A stretch of DNA of 64,000 nt from Corynebacterium humireducens NBRC 106098 = DSM 45392 (GCF_000819445.1 NZ_CP005286.1:1178001-1242000); one strand, 5' to 3'; shown: positions 41,711-50,864, counted from the stretch's first letter. A program made the numbers and translations. Notes: generated by a model from the sequence alone, not told the origin.

Positions 41711-42460
41711 CTACCGTTTCTCGGCCACGAAGATCGCCGTGCCGGGGAAGATCCGGCCACGCTCCGGGGACCACTGTCCCCAGGTCTGGGTGAGGTGCTC
41801 CGGCCACTCGGGTTCCAGCAGGTCGGTGAGGTGGAAGCCGGCCGCGTGCAGGGCGCGCACCCAGTCGCCGAGGGTGCGGTGGAACTCGGCGTAGATGATG
41901 GTGCCGTCGTCGGCGGTCTCGGTGTACTCCCGCTCGAAGTAGCTGATCTCCGCCCCGAAGGCCGTCGGGTCGTCGGGGAAGATCCACCGCATGGGGTGGT
42001 TGACGGAGAACACCAGGCGACCGCCGGGGCGGAGGACCCGGGCGACGTCGACAAGCACCGATGTGACGTCGGGCACGAAGGGGAGCGCGCCGAAGGCGGA
42101 GAACGCGACGTCGAAGGAGGCGTCGCGGTAGGGGAGCGCCTGCGCGTCGGCGCGGACGAGCGGGACCGTGCCGTCCGCGTGGGAGAGCATGCCGCGGGAG
42201 AGGTCGAAGCCGGTGACGAAGCCGACGCCGTCGGCCTGGAGCCAGGACGCGCAGGGGGCCGAGCCGCAGCCGATCTCCAGGACGGAGGCGTTGGTGACGT
42301 CGCCGAGGAGGCGGGCCTCGGATTCGGCGAGCATCTCCGGGCACCAGTGGAATCCGTCGAGGTAGGAGGCGTGGCGCTCGTGGTAGTCGGCAGCGTCAAG
42401 GTCCCACCAGAACCGGTTGGCGGAGGCGGCCTGTGAGGCGGTTGTTTCTGGTGTGGTCAC
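41711..42460 (-). CDS. SAM-dependent methyltransferase (class I)
   Basis: A 249-residue class I methyltransferase: motif I VLEIGCGSAPCASWL, motif II/III VRADAQALPYRDASFDVAFSAFG, and post-motif VLRPGGRLVFSVNHP. The N-terminal ANRFWWDLDAADYHERHASYL block is common to a widespread actinobacterial family. Target unknown. I chose GTG 42460 (AAGGAAAA upstream) because upstream sequence has poor codon usage. Divergent from rpsA, with a ~190-base gap. Confidence 0.85.
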   Translation of the reverse strand: MTTPETTASQAASANRFWWDLDAADYHERHASYLDGFHWCPEMLAESEARLLGDVTNASVLEIGCGSAPCASWLQADGVGFVTGFDLSRGMLSHADGTVPLVRADAQALPYRDASFDVAFSAFGALPFVPDVTSVLVDVARVLRPGGRLVFSVNHPMRWIFPDDPTAFGAEISYFEREYTETADDGTIIYAEFHRTLGDWVRALHAAGFHLTDLLEPEWPEHLTQTWGQWSPERGRIFPGTAIFVAEKR

Positions 42461-42652
42461 GGCGTGATTTTCCTTCCGGGGGCATTTGCCCTTGGCGTGG
42501 CTGGGTACTAGTGTGTTATGGGCGTGTCTGTGTCTTGTGGTGCGGTGGGCTGTAATAGGAGGGTCCGCGCATGCGCGGGGTGAGATCGGATTTCCGAGAG
42601 ACACGTTCCTGTCCACTTTCTATCTCCTATCCAACCCGGAGCAACTGAACAC

Positions 42653-44113
42653 ATGCCCAACACCACTACCCCTCAGGTTGCCGTCAACGACATCGGCTCC
42701 GCTGAGGACTTCCTCGCAGCAGTCGACGCCACGATCAAGTACTTCAACGACGGCGACATCGTCGAAGGCACCGTCGTCAAGGTCGACCGCGACGAGGTTC
42801 TTCTCGACATCGGATACAAGACCGAGGGCGTCATCCCGTCCCGCGAGCTGTCCATCAAGCACGATGTCGACCCGGACGAGGTCGTCGAGGTCGGCGACGA
42901 GATCGACGCACTGGTCCTCACCAAGGAGGACAAGGAGGGTCGCCTGATCCTCTCCAAGAAGCGCGCACAGTACGAGCGCGCCTGGGGCGCCATCGAGGAG
43001 CTGCAGGAGAAGGACGAGCCGGTCACCGGTACCGTCATCGAGGTCGTCAAGGGCGGCCTCATCCTGGACATCGGCCTCCGTGGCTTCCTGCCGGCCTCCC
43101 TCGTCGAGATGCGTCGCGTCCGTGACCTGGATCCGTACATCGGCCAGGAGCTCGAGGCCAAGATCATCGAGCTGGACAAGCACCGCAACAACGTGGTCCT
43201 GTCCCGCCGCGCATGGCTCGAGCAGACCCAGTCCGAGGTCCGCTCCGAGTTCCTGCACCAGCTGCAGAAGGGCCAGGTCCGCAAGGGCGTCGTCTCCTCC
43301 ATCGTCAACTTCGGCGCCTTCGTCGATCTCGGCGGTGTCGACGGCCTGGTTCACGTCTCCGAGCTGTCCTGGAAGCACATCGACCACCCGTCCGAGGTCG
43401 TCACCGTCGGTGACGAGGTCACCGTCGAGGTTCTCGACGTCGATCTCGACCGCGAGCGCGTCTCCCTGTCGCTGAAGGCGACCCAGGAGGACCCGTGGCG
43501 CGTCTTCGCCCGCACCCACGCTGTGGGCCAGATCGTCCCGGGCAAGGTCACCAAGCTGGTTCCGTTCGGCGCGTTCGTCCGCGTCGAGGAGGGCATCGAG
43601 GGCCTGGTCCACATCTCCGAGCTGGCTCAGCGCCACGTCGAGGTCCCGGACCAGGTTGTCACCGTCGGCCAGGAGGCCATGGTCAAGGTCATCGACATCG
43701 ACCTCGAGCGTCGTCGTATCTCCCTGTCCCTCAAGCAGGCTGACGAGGACTACACCGAGGAGTTCGACCCGTCGAAGTACGGCATGGCCGACTCCTACGA
43801 CGAGCAGGGCAACTACATCTTCCCGGAGGGCTTCGACCCGGAGACCAACGAGTGGCTCGAGGGCTTCGACGAGCAGCGTCAGGCCTGGGAGGCCCGCTAC
43901 GCCGAGGCAGACCGTCGCCACCAGCTGCACACCGCTCAGATCGAGCGTCACCGTGCCGCTGCCGCCGAGGCCGCCGAGCAGGCTGCCACCAACTACTCCT
44001 CCGAGTCCGAGGATGCAGCTCCGGCATCCTCCGAGTCCGTCGAGGATCACGGTGGTTCCCTGGCTTCCGACGAGCAGCTCGCTGCTCTGCGCGAGAAGCT
44101 GGCCGGCAACTAG
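42653..44113 (+). CDS. rpsA: 30S ribosomal protein S1
   Basis: A 486-residue S1 with four S1/OB repeats, which is the usual actinobacterial number; the repeat starts are visible as GDIVEGTVVKVDRDEVLLDIG, VTGTVIEVVKGGLILDIG, RKGVVSSIVNFGAFVDLGG and VPGKVTKLVPFGAFVRVEEG. The tail after the fourth repeat is acidic, Glu/Ala/Ser-rich. Binds mRNA during initiation. The 5' leader of about 100 bases has no long ORF. A strong terminator follows at 44137. Confidence 0.97.
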   Translation: MPNTTTPQVAVNDIGSAEDFLAAVDATIKYFNDGDIVEGTVVKVDRDEVLLDIGYKTEGVIPSRELSIKHDVDPDEVVEVGDEIDALVLTKEDKEGRLILSKKRAQYERAWGAIEELQEKDEPVTGTVIEVVKGGLILDIGLRGFLPASLVEMRRVRDLDPYIGQELEAKIIELDKHRNNVVLSRRAWLEQTQSEVRSEFLHQLQKGQVRKGVVSSIVNFGAFVDLGGVDGLVHVSELSWKHIDHPSEVVTVGDEVTVEVLDVDLDRERVSLSLKATQEDPWRVFARTHAVGQIVPGKVTKLVPFGAFVRVEEGIEGLVHISELAQRHVEVPDQVVTVGQEAMVKVIDIDLERRRISLSLKQADEDYTEEFDPSKYGMADSYDEQGNYIFPEGFDPETNEWLEGFDEQRQAWEARYAEADRRHQLHTAQIERHRAAAAEAAEQAATNYSSESEDAAPASSESVEDHGGSLASDEQLAALREKLAGN

Positions 44114-44136
44114 CAGTTCCGCCGCCTGAAAGAAAG

Positions 44137-44164
44137 GCCCTGCCCCTCCGGGGGCGGGGCTTTT
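44137..44164 (+). terminator. Rho-independent terminator of rpsA
   Basis: GCCCTGCCCC (44137-44146), loop TCCG, GGGGCGGGGC (44151-44160), then TTTT. The single T-G pair leaves the 10-bp stem otherwise perfect. Confidence 0.9.
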
Positions 44165-44260
44165 GTGCGTTGTGTGGAGCTCGCCGCGCGGTGTGGACAG
44201 GCCACACGGGGCCGCTGCCAGCGCTTTTGCTTCTTCCTGTGGCCGAGGGCACATTGACCC

Positions 44261-44290
44261 TTGTGGACCTGCCCATTTCCGGCATATGAT
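44261..44290 (+). promoter_or_regulatory. Probable ptsG promoter
   Basis: TTGTGG (44261-44266), an 18-base spacer and TATGAT (44285-44290) lie about 145 bases before the ptsG ATG. They leave a leader in which the palindrome at 44308 lies. Confidence 0.5.
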
Positions 44291-44307
44291 GGGCACAATG
44301 CCAACAC

Positions 44308-44323
44308 TCCGGTAAAAACCGGA
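44308..44323 (+). promoter_or_regulatory. Perfect inverted repeat in the ptsG leader
   Basis: TCCGGT-AAAA-ACCGGA lies just downstream of the likely transcription start. It could be a small RNA hairpin or an operator for a sugar regulator such as SugR or GntR1. There is no direct proof. Confidence 0.4.
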
Positions 44324-44433
44324 CATGAAGTCACAGTGATGGTCGTGGCAACGACCTTCACGGGGTGATACCGGGCGCATCGGAGCGGGCGGCAGCCGAG
44401 TAGCTCTGAAACTATTCCGAAAGGACCGCGTCC

Positions 44434-46437
44434 ATGGCGTCCAAGACCGTGACAACGGCGCAACACATCATCCAGGAGATCGGCGGGGCGGAGAACATCA
44501 CCTCGCTGACCCACTGCGCAACCCGACTCCGAATGCAGCTCCACGACCAGTCCCTGGTCAACCAGGAGGCCCTGGAATCCGACCCGGCGGTGCTCGGTGT
44601 CGTCAAGCAGGGCACCAACGGCCTCCAGGTCATCATGGGCGGCGGTGTCGCCGATTTCTACCAGGCCATGCTCAAGGAGCCGGGCGTGCCCGGCACGGGC
44701 GAGAAGGCGGCGTCGACAAGCAAGGACTACGGCGGAGTGCGCGGCAAGTACTCCTGGGTCGACTACGCGTTCGAGTTCCTGTCCGACACCTTCCGACCGA
44801 TTCTGTGGGCGCTGCTGGGCGCCTCCCTCATCATCACCCTGCTCGTCCTCGCCGACACCTTCGGGCTGCAGGACTTCCGCGCCCCGCTGGACGAGCAGCC
44901 GGACACCTACGTGTTCATGCACGCGATGTGGCGTTCGGTGTTCTACTTCCTGCCGATCATGGTCGGCGCGACGGCCGCCCGGAAGCTCGGCGCCAACGAG
45001 TGGGTCGGCGCCGCCATCCCCGCCGCGCTGCTCACCCCGGAGTTCCTGGCGATGGGTAGCGCGGGTGACACCGCGACGGTGTTCGGCCTCCCGATGGTCC
45101 TCAACGACTATGCCGGCCAGGTCTTCCCACCGCTCATCGCCGCGATCGGCCTGTTCTGGGTGGAGAAGCTGCTGAAGAAGATCATCCCCTCCGCGGTGCA
45201 CATGGTCTTCGTGCCCTTCTTCTCCCTGCTCATCATGATCCCGGCCACGGCCTTCCTGCTCGGCCCCTTCGGCATCGGCGTGGGTAACGGCATCTCCCAC
45301 ATGCTCGAGGCCGTGAACAACTTCTCGCCGTTCATCCTCTCCATCGTCATCCCGCTGCTCTACCCGTTCCTCGTGCCGCTGGGTCTGCACTGGCCGCTCA
45401 ACGCCATCATGATCCAGAACATCAACTCCCTCGGCTACGACTTCATCCAGGGCCCCATGGGTGCGTGGAACTTCGCCTGCTTCGGCGTGGTCACCGGCGT
45501 CATGATCGTCTCCCTCAAGGAGCACAACAAGGCCATGCGCCAGGTCTCCCTCGGTGGCATGATGGCCGGCCTGCTGGGCGGCATCTCCGAGCCGAGCCTC
45601 TACGGTGTGCTCCTGCGCTTCAAGAAGACCTACATGCGCCTCCTGCCGGGCTGTTTCGTCGGCGGCGTGGTCATGGGCATCTTCAACATCAAGGCCTACG
45701 CCTTCGTGTTCACCTCCCTGCTCACCATCCCGGCGATGGACCCGTGGCTGGGCTACGTCATGGGTATTGCCGCGGCGTTCTTCACCTCCATGTTCCTGGT
45801 CATCTTCTTCGACTACCGCGGTAAGGAGGAGAAGGCCGAGGCCCTGGCCCAGATCGAGGCGGAGCGTGCCGCCGCCTCCGAGGCTGAGGAGGAGCGTATC
45901 GACGCCGCCGTGCTCCCCGCCGCCCCTGCCGCTGCCGCTCCTGCAGCCGGCGTCGCGACCCTGACCCGCGCCGAGGTCACCGAGATCACCGCCCCGCTCG
46001 AGGGCCGAGTGGTGGCCCTCTCCGAGGTCCCGGACCCCGCCTTCGCAGGCGGCGCCCTGGGCAACGGCGTAGCCATCGAACCCTCCGGCGACACCGTCTT
46101 CGCCCCGGCGGACGCCAAGGTGCTCACCGTCCAGAAGTCCGGCCACGCGGTCGGCCTGCGCCTGGAGGGTGGCGTCGACCTGCTCATCCACATCGGCATC
46201 GACACCGTGCAGATGGGTGGCGAGGGCTTCGAGGTGCTCGTCGAGAAGAAGCAGGAGGTGAAGGCGGGCACGCCGCTCATCCGCTTCGACCGCGAGAAGA
46301 TCGCCGCGGCCGGTTACCCGGCCATCACCCCGGTGCTCGTCTCCAACACCCGCAAGTTCGGCTCCGTGGAGGGCCATCCGGGTGCCGGACAGGGCGAGGC
46401 GATCATCACCGTCACCCCGAAGGAGGAACAGGCCTAG
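44434..46437 (+). CDS. ptsG: Glucose-specific PTS permease EIIBCA
   Basis: A 667-residue PTS permease with domains in the order B-C-A. IIB phosphocysteine: LTHCATRLRM near residue 28. IIC membrane domain roughly 100-470 with about ten helices (GVRGKYSWVDYAFEFLSDTF through KAYAFVFTSLLTIPAMDP). An Ala/Pro-rich linker (~500-515) joins IIA, with its active His in the VDLLIHIGIDTV segment. Very similar in layout and text to C. glutamicum PtsG (glucose); the sucrose protein PtsS differs clearly. Its TAG stop forms part of the coaE -10 hexamer. Confidence 0.95.
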   Translation: MASKTVTTAQHIIQEIGGAENITSLTHCATRLRMQLHDQSLVNQEALESDPAVLGVVKQGTNGLQVIMGGGVADFYQAMLKEPGVPGTGEKAASTSKDYGGVRGKYSWVDYAFEFLSDTFRPILWALLGASLIITLLVLADTFGLQDFRAPLDEQPDTYVFMHAMWRSVFYFLPIMVGATAARKLGANEWVGAAIPAALLTPEFLAMGSAGDTATVFGLPMVLNDYAGQVFPPLIAAIGLFWVEKLLKKIIPSAVHMVFVPFFSLLIMIPATAFLLGPFGIGVGNGISHMLEAVNNFSPFILSIVIPLLYPFLVPLGLHWPLNAIMIQNINSLGYDFIQGPMGAWNFACFGVVTGVMIVSLKEHNKAMRQVSLGGMMAGLLGGISEPSLYGVLLRFKKTYMRLLPGCFVGGVVMGIFNIKAYAFVFTSLLTIPAMDPWLGYVMGIAAAFFTSMFLVIFFDYRGKEEKAEALAQIEAERAAASEAEEERIDAAVLPAAPAAAAPAAGVATLTRAEVTEITAPLEGRVVALSEVPDPAFAGGALGNGVAIEPSGDTVFAPADAKVLTVQKSGHAVGLRLEGGVDLLIHIGIDTVQMGGEGFEVLVEKKQEVKAGTPLIRFDREKIAAAGYPAITPVLVSNTRKFGSVEGHPGAGQGEAIITVTPKEEQA

Positions 46438-46440
46438 TAT
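46435..46440 (+). promoter_or_regulatory. -10 hexamer built on the ptsG stop codon (coaE, leaderless)
   Basis: TAGTAT begins with the ptsG stop and is 7 bases before ATG 46448. coaE can thus be transcribed independently of ptsG. Confidence 0.6.
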
Positions 46441-46447
46441 CGGGTCC

Positions 46448-47044
46448 ATGAAGATCATCGGACTCACCGGCGGGATCGGCAGCGGCAAGACCTCCGTTGC
46501 CGATCTTCTGCGTTCCCACGGCCTGCCCGTCATCGACGCCGACCAGATTGCCCGCGACATCGTCGAACCCGGCCAGCCCACCCTCCGCGAGCTCGCCGAC
46601 GCCTTCGGCGCCGACATCATCCGCGAGGACGGCAGCCTCGACCGCCCCGAACTGGCCCGTCGCGCCTTCGCCGACAAGGCCGGCACGCAGCTGCTCAACT
46701 CCATCACCCACCCGCGGATCATGGCGCGCCGCGACGAGCTTTTCGACGCCGCCCGCGCCGCCGGCGAACCCGCCGTCATCTACGACATGCCGCTGCTGGT
46801 GGAGAAGGGCCAGCACAAGGACATGGACCTGACGGTGGTGGTGCACGTGGACGTGGACACCCGCGTCGACAGGCTGGTGACAGGCCGGGGTCTGGACGAG
46901 GCTGACGTGCGGCGTCGCATCGCCGCGCAGACGACGGACGCGGCGCGGATGGCGGTGGCTGACGTCATCATCGACAACAACGGCCCCCGCGAGGAGCTCG
47001 AGGCGCAGGTCCAGGCCCTCGCCGACCGGATCAGGCTGCTCTGA
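46448..47044 (+). CDS. coaE: Dephospho-CoA kinase
   Basis: A 198-residue P-loop kinase of the last CoA step. Walker A GLTGGIGSGKTSVADLL, DADQIARDIVEPGQP, LNSITHPRIMARR and DMPLLVEKGQHKDMDLTVVV are the family blocks. Start ATG 46448 is fixed by the leaderless promoter; in-frame upstream codons lie inside ptsG. The 3' end overlaps the convergent DUF218 gene by 14 bases. Confidence 0.95.
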   Translation: MKIIGLTGGIGSGKTSVADLLRSHGLPVIDADQIARDIVEPGQPTLRELADAFGADIIREDGSLDRPELARRAFADKAGTQLLNSITHPRIMARRDELFDAARAAGEPAVIYDMPLLVEKGQHKDMDLTVVVHVDVDTRVDRLVTGRGLDEADVRRRIAAQTTDAARMAVADVIIDNNGPREELEAQVQALADRIRLL

Positions 47045-47858
47045 GGCAGGTTCCCGGGGCCAGGAACCACTGGACGGCGTCCCGGTAGGTCCACAACTTT
47101 CCGGGCATCGCCGTCGGCGGATCATTCGGGGAGCCCACGCCGGCCACCTGCGGGCCGAAGGCGAGGGTGAAGTCCACGACCGCCCGCGGCAGATGGTTCT
47201 CCGAGGTCACGACGATGACGGCCTCGGCGGCGGGCAGCAGACGGTGGGTGAGGCAGGCACTGTCGACGGTGGACCGGGACTCATCCTCCACCAGCAGGGG
47301 GTTGGTGAGCCCGTTCGCCAGCAGCCAGTCGCGCATCGCGTGGGCCTCCGTACCGCCGGGACCGGTGGGGCCGCCGGTGACCACGACGGTCGCCAGGGGG
47401 CGGGCGTCGGCCAGCTCCCGGGCCGCCCGGAGGCGGTGGAGGAGATTGTCCCGCATGCTGCCGTCATCATTGAGACGTTCCCCGAGGACGATGATCGGCG
47501 CGGTGGGCGGGAGAGTGTCCGGGGCGGCGACGGGGGAGTGCAGGGCCGCCAGTGCCCAGGAGACCTGGGCGTGGCGCCCGGGGTCGAGTGCCGCGAGGGC
47601 GGCGTCACGGGCCGCCGCGTTGTCCTCGTAGTCGGCGGAGAAGACGGCCGCGGCGAGCAGGTCCTCCTGCGGGGCCGGGGACAGCCCGCGGCCCACCAGA
47701 TCCGGATGCAGCGCGTAGACGCCGAAACCGGGGACGTCGACGGTGATCCGCGCCGCCGAAACGGAGGACAGGGAGGAGCTCACCGCCTGGGCCGGGGTCG
47801 GCGTGAGCAGCGCCAGCAGGAGTGCGCCGAGCAGGGCACGGGGGACGTCGATACGCAT
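47031..47858 (-). CDS. Exported YdcF/DUF218-family protein
   Basis: A 275-residue exported protein with a signal peptide (AQA site, about residue 25). The DUF218 fold from about residue 115 on has IIVLGERLNDDGSMRDNLLHR, VVVTGGPTG, AMRDWLLANGL, LVEDESRSTVDSA and TSENHLPRA, the usual GxR and H/E motifs. The roughly 90 residues before it are unassigned. Family members act on the cell envelope; the role is unknown. Leaderless ATG 47858, within a perfectly symmetrical divergent promoter shared with the next gene. Confidence 0.8.
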   Translation of the reverse strand: MRIDVPRALLGALLLALLTPTPAQAVSSSLSSVSAARITVDVPGFGVYALHPDLVGRGLSPAPQEDLLAAAVFSADYEDNAAARDAALAALDPGRHAQVSWALAALHSPVAAPDTLPPTAPIIVLGERLNDDGSMRDNLLHRLRAARELADARPLATVVVTGGPTGPGGTEAHAMRDWLLANGLTNPLLVEDESRSTVDSACLTHRLLPAAEAVIVVTSENHLPRAVVDFTLAFGPQVAGVGSPNDPPTAMPGKLWTYRDAVQWFLAPGTCLRAA

Positions 47859-47881
47859 GGGGACTAGAGTAGGTCCCCATG
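47856..47881. promoter_or_regulatory. Symmetrical divergent leaderless promoter
   Basis: CATGGGGAC (47856-47864) and GTCCCCATG (47873-47881) form perfect arms around TAGAGTAG. Each arm contains a start codon, and the centre holds overlapping -10 boxes: TAGAGT (plus, 47865-47870) and TACTCT (minus, 47871-47866). The same DNA therefore drives both genes. Confidence 0.7.
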
Positions 47882-48241
47882 GGAACCTGGAACACCGGAC
47901 CGTACGACAACGACGACGCCGCGGAGCTGCTCGAAGACATCCGTGAGGGCCACATCTACTTCGACGAACTGCTGCCCGACGTCGGACACCGCTACATCGA
48001 GGCCGACCAGGGCGCGATGATCATCGCCATGGCGCACCTCGCCGCCGGCGACGTCCCCGCGGGCATCGACGACACCGTCCTCGCACCGCTGCGCACCCCG
48101 CAGACCCGCGAGCGACTGCGTCAGTGCCTCGAGGCCGTGCTTTCCGACGGCGCCGTGTCCGAACTCGCCGAGCAGTGGGCCGAGAACGGGCAGGAGGAAC
48201 TGCTGGAGTGGAAGGCGAAGTCCCACATCCAGCTCGTCTGA
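47879..48241 (+). CDS. DUF4259-domain protein
   Basis: A 120-residue cytosolic protein. The MGTWNTGPYDNDDAAELLEDI start is the DUF4259 hallmark, followed by helical regions. The family is common in actinobacteria and of unknown function. Start ATG 47879 from the shared divergent promoter. Confidence 0.85.
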   Translation: MGTWNTGPYDNDDAAELLEDIREGHIYFDELLPDVGHRYIEADQGAMIIAMAHLAAGDVPAGIDDTVLAPLRTPQTRERLRQCLEAVLSDGAVSELAEQWAENGQEELLEWKAKSHIQLV

Positions 48242-48272
48242 GTTTTCCTGAACGCTCGGTCGGGATCTGGCC

Positions 48273-48278
48273 TAGTAT
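48273..48278 (+). promoter_or_regulatory. -10 hexamer for the nitrobindin gene (leaderless)
   Basis: TAGTAT lies 7 bases before ATG 48286, with no ribosome binding site in between. Confidence 0.55.
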
Positions 48279-48285
48279 CGTCACC

Positions 48286-48771
48286 ATGACACTTCACCCG
48301 CTTGTGCAGCCCTACGAGTCCATCGCCGGTCAGTGGAGCGGCCTCGGCCACGGCCACTACCCGACGATCGAGAGCTTCGACTACACCGAGACCCTCACCT
48401 TCACCGCGCTCCCGGGCAAGCCCTTCATGCGCTACGAGCAGCAGACGGCCAGCCCCAACGGCCAGCCGATGCACACCGAGGTCGGCTTCCTCCGTTTCGT
48501 CGCCGAGGGCCGCGTCGAGTTCGTCATCTCCCAGCCCACCGGCCAGACCGAACTGCTCGAGGGCACCATTGAGGAGCAGGAGGACGGTACCCTGCGCCTC
48601 CACTTCGGCAGCTCCCAGGTGGTCAACTCCACCACCGCGAAGACCGTCGACGCCACCACCCGCACCTACACCTTCAACGCCCTGCGTTCCTCGGTGACCA
48701 CCGTGTTCCACATGGCGGCCGTCGACCAGCCGATGCAGGAGCACCTGGCCAGCGACCTGTCGAAGTTCTAG
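48286..48771 (+). CDS. Nitrobindin-like heme-binding beta-barrel protein
   Basis: A 161-residue FABP/nitrobindin (DUF1794/THAP4-like) protein. GQWSGLGHGHYPTIESFDYTE is the family GxWxGxGxGxYPTI signature. The distal barrel has the conserved EVGFLRF and the C-terminal HMAAVDQPMQEHLASDL, where the heme-ligand His is expected. Such proteins bind ferric heme and handle nitric oxide or peroxynitrite. Leaderless start. Converges on the lipoprotein gene with a 4-base overlap. Confidence 0.85.
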   Translation: MTLHPLVQPYESIAGQWSGLGHGHYPTIESFDYTETLTFTALPGKPFMRYEQQTASPNGQPMHTEVGFLRFVAEGRVEFVISQPTGQTELLEGTIEEQEDGTLRLHFGSSQVVNSTTAKTVDATTRTYTFNALRSSVTTVFHMAAVDQPMQEHLASDLSKF

Positions 48772-49361
48772 CCGAGGTCCACGCCGTTGGTGCTGACGGC
48801 GAAGCTGTAGAAGTCGATGGCACACATCACCCTCACCTCACCCTCTGCGATGGCACAACTGACCGGCCCCTCCACGAGTCGGTTAGCCGGCTCGAGCACC
48901 GCGGTCTGCTCACGGGGGACGAAGATCCGGTTGACGTGGTGGGTCGTGGCCGGCTCGCCCTCGCGGACAGAGACCGCATTGATGTCACCCTCGCCGTCGT
49001 AGGTGCACATGGCCACCGTTTCGGTGTCCGAGTACATCTCGCAGTAGGTGCCGTCCGGGCCCTGGAACTGCAGGCCGGACTGCTTCGGGAAGATCAGCGC
49101 GGAAGCATAAGGGGCTGGGTCGGTCTCGGGGACGGCGGCGATCAGCTCGACGAAACGGCTGCCGGGGATGCCGATGTAGGAGGGTTCTCCGGTGGGCGTC
49201 TCCCTGATCGTGGTCGTGGTCTCCGTGTCGGTGGCGGTGTCCGTGGTTGTGGCCGTTGTGGTCGGGGTTGGGGTGCCCTCCGTGGACTCGTCGTAGGTGC
49301 AGCCGCTCAGGACCACCAGTCCGGCGACCGCAATAGGGAGGATGCGGATCCAGGGTTTCAT
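48768..49361 (-). CDS. Lipoprotein of unknown function
   Basis: A 197-residue lipoprotein. Signal peptide with lipobox VVLSGC, a Thr-rich flexible linker of ~30 residues, then a small beta-rich domain with four cysteines that could make two disulfides (YCEMY, MCTYD, SCAIAE, MCAID). No family recognised. Leaderless start ATG 49361 (TACGCT 6 bases upstream on the minus strand). Confidence 0.75.
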   Translation of the reverse strand: MKPWIRILPIAVAGLVVLSGCTYDESTEGTPTPTTTATTTDTATDTETTTTIRETPTGEPSYIGIPGSRFVELIAAVPETDPAPYASALIFPKQSGLQFQGPDGTYCEMYSDTETVAMCTYDGEGDINAVSVREGEPATTHHVNRIFVPREQTAVLEPANRLVEGPVSCAIAEGEVRVMCAIDFYSFAVSTNGVDLG

Positions 49362-49560
49362 GGTTGTAGCGTATCCACCCATCCGTGTCCCGCGTCACAA
49401 TTCTCTGCCACTGATGCCAATCCGGTAGCCGCAACATCACGGACCAATTACCATCCGGTCACATCTGCATATCGGCAGTTCTGGAGTGTTCACAAACTTA
49501 ACTCCGGACACGATGTGTGAAGTAAGTTGCATTGCCATCTACCCATCGAAGGAGCCCCCG

Positions 49561-50694
49561 ATGAGACTGCGTAGACTGTTGCCGGTGGGCTTCGCCGCGG
49601 CCCTCACACTGGGACTGGCTTCCTGTTCCTCCAGCGACACCAGCGGCACCGTCCTCTCCATCACGAGCAGCACAGCAGGGGAAACCGACACCGAAACCGG
49701 AACACCTGATCCGCATCCCGGCCCCGCCACCACCTTCGAGATCAACGAGACACCGGTCACCTGTGAGAACCAGACCATGGACCTGATGTCCACCGCCTTC
49801 GGCGCCTGGCTCGGCTCCCAGATCGTCCCCACCGACCAACCCGGCACCTCCTACTACTTCACGGTCAAGGACAACCAATTCAACCCCTGCGCCGAACTCA
49901 GCTGGGTGACACTCGAAGGACCCAACGGCAACCCCAACCGCGACCCCGGCAACGGCACCAACTTCGTCGACACCATCGTCTTCTTCAACGGCGAAGACCT
50001 GATCCGCGACCCCGCACCCCTCCAATTCCAGGACGTCACCTCCGTCGAGCGTATCGACGCCAACCGGCTCACCCTCACCTACCGCGGCGACTGGGAACAC
50101 TCCGTCACCTACAGCTTCACCGACGGTCAACTCCACGGCGAGGAACAGCTCCCCACTGAGCAGAGCGAGAACATCCGACTCGACCTCCATCGCGCCGGGC
50201 CGTCGGCCACCGGGGCACCGCGCCCTTTCGGCAACGCCAACTACCGGCCCTGGGATCACGAGAAGTCGGTGGGCCGGCAGTACTCGCTGATGATGGGTGG
50301 GGAGATGATCACCTGCGACTTCGCCAACTTCAACGGCGTGCAGGTGGTCTGCTACTCCGAGACCTCCCTGCCCTGGCCCCTGATGCCGAGGGATCCGCAG
50401 TCCAAGGCGCAGGACATGGCCAACATCGCCTTCCTCAACTTCCAGGCTGACGGCAACATCACCACCGACGCCGGCACCTTCTCCAAGCCGGGTACGAAAT
50501 TCGAGATGCTGCCGGACGATTCCGTCACCCGCATCGCCGACATCTTCATCGACACCCGCAGCGAGGTTGTCAAGATCCACGACGCCAACCTCGCCTACCT
50601 TCTCGGCGTCGGTGTCGCCGAACCCGTCGAGGTCCCCAGCTTCCAGCTCGACACCTCACGCCACCCCACGGATCTCGCGCCCTGGGAGGAATAG
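49561..50694 (+). CDS. LppP/LprE-family-like lipoprotein
   Basis: A 377-residue lipoprotein. Lipobox LGLASC near residue 22, a Thr/Ser linker, then a domain whose FGAWLGSQIVPTD... FNPCAELSWVTLEG text resembles LppP/LprE lipoproteins of mycobacteria. The second half (from about 240) has a further Cys pair (TCDF, VCYS). Start ATG 49561 with AAGGAG 6 bases upstream. The preceding 200 bases are AT-rich and empty of genes apart from the promoter. Role unknown. Confidence 0.75.
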   Translation: MRLRRLLPVGFAAALTLGLASCSSSDTSGTVLSITSSTAGETDTETGTPDPHPGPATTFEINETPVTCENQTMDLMSTAFGAWLGSQIVPTDQPGTSYYFTVKDNQFNPCAELSWVTLEGPNGNPNRDPGNGTNFVDTIVFFNGEDLIRDPAPLQFQDVTSVERIDANRLTLTYRGDWEHSVTYSFTDGQLHGEEQLPTEQSENIRLDLHRAGPSATGAPRPFGNANYRPWDHEKSVGRQYSLMMGGEMITCDFANFNGVQVVCYSETSLPWPLMPRDPQSKAQDMANIAFLNFQADGNITTDAGTFSKPGTKFEMLPDDSVTRIADIFIDTRSEVVKIHDANLAYLLGVGVAEPVEVPSFQLDTSRHPTDLAPWEE

Positions 50695-50864
50695 GGGAGC
50701 AGCCTCAAAGGTATTGACCAGCATCCGGTGCTGTGTGATGGTGGTCTCAGATGCTTCTCCACTGATAGTCCCCACCGTTGCTGTGGGAGAGGTGGGAGCG
50801 ACACCGTGCCTCAGCACAGCACCGGGTCCTTCCTCGACCACGCAGTGTCCTGAGAGGAATAACC

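Noticed and set aside
42461-42652. Riboswitch or attenuator in the rpsA leader
   Set aside because: The leader has some GC-rich hairpin potential near CATGCGCGGGG but no aptamer-like core or terminator/antiterminator pair that I could support.
44191-44207. GTGTGG-ACAGG-CCACAC as a GlxR site before ptsG
   Set aside because: GlxR sites need TGTGA and TCACA arms with a 6-base spacer. Here the arms end in GG/CC and the spacer is 5, and it is upstream of the terminator-promoter gap by an odd distance.
49498-50580. 360-codon minus-strand frame opposite the LppP/LprE-like lipoprotein gene
   Set aside because: A Val/Gly-rich shadow without a start signal. The plus strand has a signal peptide, lipobox and ribosome binding site.
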